Shown one piece after another: positions 7,592 through 15,042 of a stretch of 64,000 nucleotides of DNA. Both the position numbers and the translations under genes were made by a program. Position 1 is the stretch's first letter. Each line of letters begins with the position of its first letter. The notes under the pieces are model-generated. The model was not told where the DNA came from, made no database searches, and saw nothing but the letters and a program-made list of their open reading frames with translations. The DNA comes from Pelomonas sp. Root405. Its GTDB lineage: Bacteria > Pseudomonadota > Gammaproteobacteria > Burkholderiales > Burkholderiaceae_C. The stretch covers positions 186,058-250,057 of the forward strand of contig NZ_LMDU01000011.1 of NCBI RefSeq assembly GCF_001425165.1, in the 5' to 3' direction.

Positions 7592-8914
7592 TCAGGACTG
7601 TGCCGCGGCCTCGCCGTACTGACGCGGCAGCAGCACGCGGAAGGTGGTGCCCACGCCCATCTCGGACTGCAGCTCTGTGGTCGCATCCAGCAGGCTGCAC
7701 AGCCGCTTGACGATGGACAGCCCCAGGCCCTCGCCCGGCGCCGCGCGGACCTCGCGCGGGTCATCCGGCGCGGGGTAGGTGTCGGCCAACTCGACGTTGA
7801 CATGCGTGACCTCGCCGTTGGCATGGTCGGCCGTGACCTGCCTGGCCTGGTCGGTCGCCTCCTCGATGGCCCCGGCCAGCTGCGAGCCCGGCCCGGCATG
7901 GAAACCCGGCCCGGTGTCCTTGACCTGCAGGAACCAGCGGTCGCTGTCGGTCGACGAACCCGGCCCGCAGTTGACGCTCACGCCGCCCTTGACGGTGTAC
8001 TTGAGCGCATTGATGACCAGGTTCTGCGCGATACGGCGGATCTTGACCGCGTCGCCCTCGACCACCATCGGGGCCTCGGCGCTGAACCTGAGGTAGAGCG
8101 CGCGCTGCTGGGCATAGGGCTGCATCTCCTCGCACAGCGCCGCCAGCAGCGCGGCGACATCGACGGGCGCCAGCACGCGGTGCTCCAGGCCGCCCTGCAG
8201 CCGGGCCAGGCTGGTCACGTCGTTGAGCAGGTGGCTCAGCGAGCCGACATTGCGGTCCAGCAGGCGCACGAAGCGCTCACGCATCGGCTCCGACGCGCGC
8301 GGCGACGCCAGCCCCGCGGTCGCACTCGCCACGACACCCAGGCCGCCGCGCAGGTCATGCGCGGCCTCCTGCCACAGGCGGGCACGCTCCTGCTCCAGCT
8401 CGCGCATGGACCGCAGGGCCAGCTCCAGGTCGCGGATGTGGCTGGTGGCCTCGATCTGCTGCAGCTCGAAATACTGCGACACGCTGGCGCTGATGGCGTC
8501 GCCGCACTGCCGGGCCCAGATCCGGCGCGCCTCTGCCATCACCTCGGGCGCCAGCTCGGCATGCGCCTTGGCATAGCTTTCCAGCTCCACCACAACGCAT
8601 TCGTTCAGGCGGCCGAGCTCACGCGTGACCTCGCTCAGGTCGAAGCCCTGCTGCCAGCGGTGCAGGCCATGGGCCGCCGCATCGCCCTGGTGGACTTCAC
8701 TGCCATCGGCGTCCGCGCCGTCAGCAGTGCCGGCTAGCGTGCGCTCGAAGTCCACCAGCAGCGCGGGGATGTGGTCGTGCAGCTGGGCGCGCGGCAGCGA
8801 GGCGCCCGTCGTCAGCGCCGGGTCGGCGGTGACGGCGCCGCGCCAGGCCTTCAGGATGGCATCGCGCCGCTGCTTCAAATGCGCGCCGACCGCGGCGAGT
8901 TCTGCAAGACCCAT
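7592..8914 (-). CDS. Sensor histidine kinase with RsbRD-like N-terminal domain
   Basis: 440 residues, cytoplasmic (no membrane segment). The N-terminal 150 residues resemble the RsbRD/RsbT co-antagonist helical sensor region (LKQRRDAILKAW...); next comes a HisKA-like segment with the phospho-acceptor in QEAAHDLRGGLGVV, then a HATPase_c domain with N-box NLVINALKYT, DTGPGF and GEGLGLSIVKRL. The ATPase lid region is enlarged by an acidic insertion between the DTGPGF and GEGLGL boxes. Start ATG 8914 (MGLAELAAVG). Divergent from the OmpR-type regulator gene at 9040, which is the nearest candidate partner. Confidence 0.85.
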   Translation of the reverse strand: MGLAELAAVGAHLKQRRDAILKAWRGAVTADPALTTGASLPRAQLHDHIPALLVDFERTLAGTADGADADGSEVHQGDAAAHGLHRWQQGFDLSEVTRELGRLNECVVVELESYAKAHAELAPEVMAEARRIWARQCGDAISASVSQYFELQQIEATSHIRDLELALRSMRELEQERARLWQEAAHDLRGGLGVVASATAGLASPRASEPMRERFVRLLDRNVGSLSHLLNDVTSLARLQGGLEHRVLAPVDVAALLAALCEEMQPYAQQRALYLRFSAEAPMVVEGDAVKIRRIAQNLVINALKYTVKGGVSVNCGPGSSTDSDRWFLQVKDTGPGFHAGPGSQLAGAIEEATDQARQVTADHANGEVTHVNVELADTYPAPDDPREVRAAPGEGLGLSIVKRLCSLLDATTELQSEMGVGTTFRVLLPRQYGEAAAQS

Positions 8915-9039
8915 GACCTCTTCCTCACGTCTGCCGGGAAGGCACAACCAGTCGCCATTCTCGGGCTGAACCGGGCAAGCCCGGGGGCGCACCGAATTGC
9001 CACAATCCGCCCCTGTTGCCGCCCACCCGATGACCCCCG

Positions 9040-9723
9040 ATGCGCCTGCTGCTTGTCGAAGACGACGCCATGATTGGCGAGAGCCTGCGCGAGGCCCTGC
9101 GCCGCCAGGGCTTTGCGGCCGACTGGGTGCGCGACGGCCAGGCCGCCGATGCGGTGCTGGCCAGCGGCGAGCGTTTCGACGCCGTGCTGCTGGACCTGGG
9201 CCTGCCCAAGCGCGACGGCGTGGCCGTGCTGCGGGCCATGCGCGGCCGCGGCGACGCGACGCCCGTCATCGTGCTGACGGCGCGCGACGCCCTCGCGGAC
9301 AAGGTCGCCGGCCTGGACGCCGGGGCCGACGACTACCTCGTCAAGCCCTTTGAGCTCGACGAACTGCTGGCCCGGTTGCGCGCCGTCACGCGCCGGCTGG
9401 GCGGCCGCACCGACACCGCGCTGACCGTGGCCGACCTGCGGCTGGACCCCGCCACGCACGAGGTCACCCGTGCCGGCCGGCCCATCCTGCTTTCCGCGCG
9501 CGAGTTCGCGCTGCTGCAGGCCCTGCTGGAGCGGCCCGGCGCCATCGTGTCGCGCGCCCAGCTGGAAGACCGCCTCTACGGCTGGGGCGAGGAGCTGGAG
9601 AGCAACGCCATCAGCGTCTACATGCACCAGCTGCGCAAGAAGCTCGGCGCCGACCTGCTGCACACCGTGCGCGGCGTGGGCTATTACGCCGGGCCGGAAA
9701 AGGGCGGCGCGGCCGCGGCCTGA
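9040..9723 (+). CDS. OmpR-family response regulator (QseB/PmrA/TctD-like)
   Basis: 227 residues: receiver domain 1-115 with acidic pocket EDD (7-9), phospho-acceptor Asp52 in LLDLGLP, Thr80 and Lys102 (VKPF), and a winged-helix DNA-binding domain about 130-218 ending HTVRGVGYYA. It most resembles QseB/PmrA regulators, which bind direct repeats spaced about 11 bp. Its classical partner would be a two-helix periplasmic sensor such as the kinase at 13723, four kilobases away, whereas the adjacent divergent kinase is cytoplasmic; pairing is therefore unresolved. Confidence 0.92.
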   Translation: MRLLLVEDDAMIGESLREALRRQGFAADWVRDGQAADAVLASGERFDAVLLDLGLPKRDGVAVLRAMRGRGDATPVIVLTARDALADKVAGLDAGADDYLVKPFELDELLARLRAVTRRLGGRTDTALTVADLRLDPATHEVTRAGRPILLSAREFALLQALLERPGAIVSRAQLEDRLYGWGEELESNAISVYMHQLRKKLGADLLHTVRGVGYYAGPEKGGAAAA

Positions 9724-9735
9724 GCCGCGCGCCGC

Positions 9736-11766
9736 TCAGGCGCGTCGAGCGGCACTGACGAGGTCGGCCACGACGAGCACCAGCTCTGCCAGGTCGAACG
9801 GCTTGGCCAGATGGGCCTGATAGCCGGCGAGCAGCGAGCGCTTGCGATCTTCCGCACGCGCGAAAGCGGTGAGCGCGAGTGCGGGAATGCGGCGGTTGTC
9901 CTGTTCTGCCGCACGCACCGCCCGCATGAACTGGTAGCCATCAATGCGCGGCATGCCGATGTCACTGACGATGACCGTCGGCTTGCTGCTCTGCAGTGCC
10001 GTCAACGCGTCCTCCGCGCTTGCAAAGGCCGTCACTCTCACGCCCTGGTTCTCAAACACGCGGCTCATCAGCTCGCGCACGTCGGGCTCGTCGTCGACGA
10101 GGAAGGCATGGACGCCTTCCAGATTGGGCAGCACCAACGCTTCAGCCGGCACCGGCGCCGTCGGATGGCTGCGGCTGGCTTCCTCCTGGGCCAGCTGCAT
10201 GATGGACAAGGGCAGGGTGACGAAGAACGTCGCGCCGAGGTTCTCGCCCTGGCTCGCCACGCGGATGCTGCCGCCATGGAGTTCGACCAGCTGCTTGCAG
10301 ATGGCCAGGCCAAGGCCGAGGCCGCCAAAGTTGCGGGTCGCCGTGGCGTCACGCTGGGTGAAGCGCTCGAACACATGCGGCAGGAAGCTCGGCGGAATGC
10401 CGATCCCGGTGTCGCTGACGCTCAGTTCGATGTGCGAGTTCACCCGCTGCAGCAGCACCTGGATCTGGCCGTCCTTGGGGGTGAACTTGATCGCGTTGGT
10501 GAGCAGGTTCCACACCACTTGCTGAAGCCGCGCCGGGTCTGCGCTCACCAGCGATTCGATCGGCTCCAGCAGCGCGTGCAGGCGAAGGCCTTTGGCTTCT
10601 GCGGAAGGCCGGGCAGAGTCGATGGCCGCCTGCACGATCGGCGCGACCTGGACCTGCTGGATCTCCAGCCGCGTCTTGCCACTGACGATGCGGCTGAGGT
10701 CGAGCAGATCGTCGATGAGCTGGGCCTGTGCGCGCGCATTGCGGTCGATCACTTCATGCGCGCGCTGCAGTTGCTGAGGCGGCATCGAAGTCCCCTTGTG
10801 CAGCAGGATCTGGCTCCAGCCGAGGATGGCGCTCAACGGCGTGCGCAGCTCATGCGAGAGCGTCGCCAGGAACTCGTCCTTGATGCGCACTGCGTGCTGG
10901 GCGGCCATCCGCGCGCTGCGCTCTGCCTCCAGGAGTTCGTCACGCTGCCGGCTCTCCTGCTCTGCGGCTTCGACACGCTTCTTCTCGGTCAGGTCGCGGG
11001 TGAGCTTGGCAAACCCGAGCAGGCGGCCCGTGTCGTCGCGCAGCGCCGTGATCGTCACGTTCGCCCAGAACTGGCTGCCGTCCTTGCGCACGCGCCAGCC
11101 TTCATCGACGAAGCTGCCCTTGGCCGTCGCCTCCAGCAGTTCATGCTCCGGCCAGCCGGACTCACGCGCCTCGGCGGGATAGAAATTGGAAAAGTGCTGG
11201 CCGATGATGTCGTCGGCGGTGTAGCCCTTGATGCGCTCGGCCCCGACGTTCCAGGTGGCGATGTTGCCGTTGGGGTCAAGCATGAAGATGGCGTAGTCGG
11301 AGACACCTTCCACCAGCAGCCGAAAGCGTTCCTCGCTGCGGCGCAGCTCTTCCTCATGCGCGCGGCGCTGGGTCAGGTCGCGCGTGACCTTCGCAAAGCC
11401 GACCAGCCGGCCGTCTGACTCACGCATGGCCGTGATGACGACGTTGGCCCAGAACCGCGAGCCGTCCTTGCGCAAGCGCCAGCCCTCGTCCTCGAACGAC
11501 CCCGAGCTGGCGGCCACCTCCAGCTCATGCTGGGGCAGGTCCCTGGCCAGCGCCTCCGGTGGGTAGAACGTCGAGAAGTGGCGCCCGATGATCTCTTCCG
11601 GCAGGTAACCCTTGAGGTGCTCCGCACCGGTATTCCAGGTGAGAACGTATCCATCCGGGTCGAGCATGAAGATGGCGTAGTCCCGCACGCTCGCCACCAG
11701 CAGCCGAAACCGTTCATTGCTTTGGTGCAGATGATCGGCAGCACCGCTTGTCTGTTGTTCTGTCAT
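9736..11766 (-). CDS. Hybrid sensor histidine kinase with two PAS domains and receiver
   Basis: 676 residues without membrane segments. Two PAS domains (about 16-130 and 143-258) that are clear duplicates: both contain DYAIFMLDP, the E-x-I-G-x-HFS-x-FYP block and DEGWR-RKDGS-FWANV. HisKA with acceptor His305 in SHELRTP, HATPase_c with NLLTNAIKFTP (420-430), DTGIGIP and GGLGLGLAI, and a C-terminal receiver with Asp602 (VSDIGMP). Cytoplasmic sensing, perhaps of redox or small ligands, is inferred from PAS. It is convergent with the OmpR regulator gene with a 12-base gap. Confidence 0.92.
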   Translation of the reverse strand: MTEQQTSGAADHLHQSNERFRLLVASVRDYAIFMLDPDGYVLTWNTGAEHLKGYLPEEIIGRHFSTFYPPEALARDLPQHELEVAASSGSFEDEGWRLRKDGSRFWANVVITAMRESDGRLVGFAKVTRDLTQRRAHEEELRRSEERFRLLVEGVSDYAIFMLDPNGNIATWNVGAERIKGYTADDIIGQHFSNFYPAEARESGWPEHELLEATAKGSFVDEGWRVRKDGSQFWANVTITALRDDTGRLLGFAKLTRDLTEKKRVEAAEQESRQRDELLEAERSARMAAQHAVRIKDEFLATLSHELRTPLSAILGWSQILLHKGTSMPPQQLQRAHEVIDRNARAQAQLIDDLLDLSRIVSGKTRLEIQQVQVAPIVQAAIDSARPSAEAKGLRLHALLEPIESLVSADPARLQQVVWNLLTNAIKFTPKDGQIQVLLQRVNSHIELSVSDTGIGIPPSFLPHVFERFTQRDATATRNFGGLGLGLAICKQLVELHGGSIRVASQGENLGATFFVTLPLSIMQLAQEEASRSHPTAPVPAEALVLPNLEGVHAFLVDDEPDVRELMSRVFENQGVRVTAFASAEDALTALQSSKPTVIVSDIGMPRIDGYQFMRAVRAAEQDNRRIPALALTAFARAEDRKRSLLAGYQAHLAKPFDLAELVLVVADLVSAARRA

Positions 11767-11907
11767 TGCCAGCTAAGTGCCACGGACCAGGCGGATTGTG
11801 GGCGGGCAGCGCGCCTTGGCATGTAGGTCGAGGCCGACAGTTCGGGCGCCGGTTCGCCGGTTGAAAAGCTCGCCGGCGCAGAGCTGCGCTGTTTCCGTCG
11901 ACCCGGG

Positions 11908-13140
11908 TTAAGAAGGGGCGCCTGACAAGGGCGGCGCGGCCTGAAGCCGACCCGCGAGGAAGTCGCGCAGTCGCGGGTCCTCGGTCAGGCCGATGGCGCG
12001 CTGCAAGGCCGCAGCGTGGCCGGGCGCGCCGGCGCACTCAAGCACATGGGCGCGCGCCACCCAGTAGGGCGCATAGGCCTGCACCGTCGTGCCGGGCAAG
12101 GCGGCCAGCGTGGTCAGTGCCGCCGCCGCGTCGCCCGCCTCGGCCTGGGCGACGGCCTGGCCGACGCGCGCGCCCAGGCTGGGGTGATGGGCCACCAGCA
12201 GTGCATAGAGCTGGGCGATGCCGGCCCAGGGCGTCTGGCCCGTCGCTCGGCGCTGGGCATGGGCGGACTGGATGGCCGCCTCGATCTGGAACGGCCCCGG
12301 CTGGCGCAGGCGCGCCGCCGTCCACAGCGCGCGCTCGGCCTCGGCGGCCAGGCCGGCGTCCCACGCGGCGGGGTCCTGGCGCGGCAGCGGCACGAAGCGG
12401 CCTGCCGCGTCGAACTGCGCCGCGCGTCGGGCCTCGACATGCAGCAGCAGCGCCAGCAGGCCCCAGGCCTCGGCCTGGTCGGGCTGCAGCACGGTGACCA
12501 GCCGCGCGAGGAAGACCGCCTCCTCGCGCAGGTCGCCGGCCGGCGTGTCGGGATCGTGCCGGCCCAGCGTGTAGGCGCCGTAGATGGCCTCCAGCACGGC
12601 GGCCAGGCGGCCGGGCAGCTCGCTGGCCTCGGGCGGGTCGAAGCGCAGGCCGGTCTCGCGGATGCGGGCCTTGGCGCGCACCAGGCGCTGGGCCATCGCC
12701 GTGGGCGAGACGAGGAAGGCGCTGGCAATGACCTGTGCGTCCAGGCCCAGCACAGCCTGCAACATCAGGGGCGCGCGCACGTTCTCGGCCAGGGCCGGGT
12801 GGGCGCAGACGAACATCAGCCGCAGCCGCGCATCCGGCACGGCCTCGGCGGCGGGCGCGGCCGCGTCGTCGTCGAACAACGCGGTGACCGCCGGGTCCTG
12901 CGTCAGCCGAGTGTGGCGCGCCGCGTGCAGCAGCCGGCGCCTGGCGGCGGCCATCAGCCAGGCCTCGGGCGAAGCGGGCAGGCCCTGCTCGGGCCAGGTG
13001 CGCAGCGCGGCCGCGAAGGCCTCGCTGAGCGCGTCCTCGGCCGCGGCCAGGTCGCGCCACTGCCAGGCGAGCAGCGCCACCAGCCGGCCATAGCTTTCGC
13101 GGGCAACGCGCTCCGCCGCAACTGCGGCGGCGTCCGTCAC
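11908..13140 (-). CDS. ECF42-type RNA polymerase sigma factor (SigJ-like, DUF6596)
   Basis: 410 residues. The sigma2 region (about 8-75; RLVALLAWQWRDLAAAEDALSEAFAAAL) and sigma4 region (about 100-165; VSPTAMAQRLVRAKARIRE) are followed by a long helical TPR-like C-terminal extension of about 240 residues that defines the ECF42 group. This group characteristically lies beside DGPF/YCII genes, as here. The start chosen is GTG at 13140, which overlaps the DGPF gene stop (GTGA); an open frame extends further but inside that gene. No anti-sigma factor gene is adjacent; in ECF42 the extension itself is thought to regulate activity. Confidence 0.9.
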   Translation of the reverse strand: MTDAAAVAAERVARESYGRLVALLAWQWRDLAAAEDALSEAFAAALRTWPEQGLPASPEAWLMAAARRRLLHAARHTRLTQDPAVTALFDDDAAAPAAEAVPDARLRLMFVCAHPALAENVRAPLMLQAVLGLDAQVIASAFLVSPTAMAQRLVRAKARIRETGLRFDPPEASELPGRLAAVLEAIYGAYTLGRHDPDTPAGDLREEAVFLARLVTVLQPDQAEAWGLLALLLHVEARRAAQFDAAGRFVPLPRQDPAAWDAGLAAEAERALWTAARLRQPGPFQIEAAIQSAHAQRRATGQTPWAGIAQLYALLVAHHPSLGARVGQAVAQAEAGDAAAALTTLAALPGTTVQAYAPYWVARAHVLECAGAPGHAAALQRAIGLTEDPRLRDFLAGRLQAAPPLSGAPS

Positions 13141-13499
13141 TGCGCCGGCGGCGGCGGCAACACCGGCCGCACCTCGACGCTGCCGGCAGAGGCGCAGGGC
13201 GCACGTGCGGCCCACTCCAGCGCCTCGTCCAGCGACGCCACCTCAACGATGAAATAGCCCCCGAGGTGCTCGTGCGTGTCGGCGAAGGGGCCGTCCTGCA
13301 CCTGGCGCTGGCCGCCGCTGACCCGCACGGTGGTGGCGGTGCGCGGCGGCTGCAGGCCGTTGCCGCTGACGATGACGCCGGCGCCGCCCAGCGCGCCGAT
13401 GTAGGCGTTCCAGGCGCCCCAGTAGGCGGGCGCGGCGGCGGGGTCGTCGCGGCGACCGACTTCGGCGGTGGCTTCGCGGTAGATGAGCATGTATTGCAT
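13137..13499 (-). CDS. YCII/DGPF-domain protein, ECF42 partner
   Basis: 120 residues with the YCII-like ferredoxin fold: MQYMLIYRE at the start, then SGNGLQPP, and the signature VQDGPFADTHEHLGGYFIVE (DGPF motif). Such proteins occur in the gene neighbourhood of ECF42 sigma factors and may be part of the same response; enzymatic activity has not been established. Start ATG 13499; ATG 13490 is possible. Overlaps the sigma gene by 4 bp, so both are one translationally coupled unit. Confidence 0.88.
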   Translation of the reverse strand: MQYMLIYREATAEVGRRDDPAAAPAYWGAWNAYIGALGGAGVIVSGNGLQPPRTATTVRVSGGQRQVQDGPFADTHEHLGGYFIVEVASLDEALEWAARAPCASAGSVEVRPVLPPPPAQ

Positions 13500-13722
13500 G
13501 AGGAACTCCAGGGCTGGGTTGAAGCGCAGCGGCATGCCGGGCGCAGGTTACAGGGGGGTGGGCGGAACCCACACGGCGCGGGTTCCTGAACCTGTGATGC
13601 GCGAGCCGGCACCCAATCGACAGCGGCCCGGCAAATTTTTTGCGGCGGCAGAATGCGACCGCCATGCCTCCGCCGCCTTCCCCAGAAACCTGCCTGAGCG
13701 CAGCGCGCCAAAAGACGCCGGC

Positions 13723-15042
13723 ATGAAGCTGCTTGCCACCCTGCGCGGCCGCCTCTTCGCCCTGCTTGCGGTGCTCGGCGCCGTCACGGCCGCGGCAGTC
13801 GCCGGCGCCACCTACTTCAGCGTGCGCGCCGAGGCCGACGCGCTGTTCGACTACCAGTTGCGCCAGACGGCGCTGTCGCTGCGCGACCAGGGCCGCATCG
13901 CCGGCGATGAGGCCGCAGCGCTGGCCGACCCGGGCCTGGATTACGTGGTGCAGATCTGGTCGCTGCAAGGGCTGCAGCTGTACTCCAGCCGGCCGCAGGG
14001 GTTGACCGAGCCCCTGCCGGCGCGCGCGGTGCTGGGCTTCTCCAACCTGCGCCTGGGCGGACAGGACTGGCGCGTGTTCGGCGCGGCCACGCCGCTGCGC
14101 GTGGTGCAGGTGGCCCAGCCGCTGGCGGTGCGGCAGCGCCTGGCCGCGCTGGCCGCGCTGCGCAGCGTGGTGCCGGTGGCGGTGGCCCTGCCGCTGGTGG
14201 CGGCGGCACTGTGGTGGCTGATCGGCGTCTCGCTGGCGCCGCTGTCGCGCGTCGTGCAGGCGGCCCAGGCGGGCGGTGTGAACTCCCTGGGCGCGCTGCC
14301 GACCGAGGGCCTGCCCGGCGAGATCGCGCCGCTGGTGGAGGCTTTCAACGGCCTGCTGGCGCGCCTGTCGACGGCCTTCGACACCCAGCGCAGCTTTGTC
14401 GCCGACGCCGCCCACGAACTGCGCTCGCCGCTGACGGCGCTGAAGCTGCAGCTCGGCCTGCTGCGCGACTCGGCGCCCGGTGAGCAGCAGGACGCCGCCA
14501 TCGCCCGCCTGCGCGGCGGCATCGACCGCGCGGTGCACCTGGTGGAGCAGCTGCTGGCCCTGGCCCGCGCCGAGCCCGGCGCTGCGGCCGTCGAGCAGCC
14601 GCTGGACCTCGCCGAGCTGGCGGCCCAGGCCGTGGCCGACGTGCAGCCGCTGGCCGCCAAGGCCGGCGTGGCCCTCACGCTGACCGCCCCCGACCCGCTG
14701 CCGCTGAGCGGCGACCCGCAGGCCTTGCGCGGCGCCTTTCGCAACCTCATCGACAACGCCGTGAAGTACGGCGCCCGAACGGTGCAGGTGAGCGCCTTGC
14801 GCGGCCCCGGTGGCGCGCCGCTGCTGCGCGTGGACGACGACGGCCCGGGCATTCCGGCCGAGCAGCGCGAGCGTGTCTTCGACCGCTTCCAGCGCGGCGA
14901 AGGCACGGCCGTGGAAGGCAGCGGCCTGGGCCTGGCCATCGTGCGGGCGGCGGCCAAACAAAAAGGCGCCAGCGTGGTGCTGGCGCCTTCGCATCTCGGC
15001 GGCTTGCGGGCCGAGATTGATTTCGCCGCTCAGCGGAACTGA
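13723..15042 (+). CDS. Membrane sensor histidine kinase (QseC/TctE-like)
   Basis: 439 residues. Helix 1 at about 10-30, a periplasmic region of about 110 residues, helix 2 at about 148-168, HAMP-like linker, HisKA with His231 (DAAHELRSPLTAL), N-box NLIDNAVKYG, DDGPGIP and GLGLAIVRAAA. Start ATG 13723 (MKLLATLRGR); the upstream open frame is not protein-like. It matches the QseC/TctE class that works with QseB-like regulators such as the one at 9040. No regulator gene is adjacent. Its 3' end contains the intrinsic terminator of the convergent TonB-receptor gene and overlaps that gene by 13 bp. Confidence 0.9.
   Translation: MKLLATLRGRLFALLAVLGAVTAAAVAGATYFSVRAEADALFDYQLRQTALSLRDQGRIAGDEAAALADPGLDYVVQIWSLQGLQLYSSRPQGLTEPLPARAVLGFSNLRLGGQDWRVFGAATPLRVVQVAQPLAVRQRLAALAALRSVVPVAVALPLVAAALWWLIGVSLAPLSRVVQAAQAGGVNSLGALPTEGLPGEIAPLVEAFNGLLARLSTAFDTQRSFVADAAHELRSPLTALKLQLGLLRDSAPGEQQDAAIARLRGGIDRAVHLVEQLLALARAEPGAAAVEQPLDLAELAAQAVADVQPLAAKAGVALTLTAPDPLPLSGDPQALRGAFRNLIDNAVKYGARTVQVSALRGPGGAPLLRVDDDGPGIPAEQRERVFDRFQRGEGTAVEGSGLGLAIVRAAAKQKGASVVLAPSHLGGLRAEIDFAAQRN
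14955..14989 (-). terminator. Intrinsic terminator for the TonB receptor gene, inside the kinase ORF
   Basis: On the minus strand an 11-bp perfect stem (AAGGCGCCAGC / GCTGGCGCCTT, loop ACCAC) is followed by TTTTTGTTTG. It lies 41 bases beyond the TonB receptor stop codon, within the last 30 codons of the convergent histidine kinase, where it encodes the sequence around KQKGASVVLAP. Confidence 0.8.

Noticed and set aside
6794-8737. Long plus-strand open frame of 647 codons
   Set aside because: Lies opposite the GntR and histidine kinase genes, whose domains are unmistakable; its composition (Arg, Gln, Ala, His runs) is that of a high-GC antisense frame.
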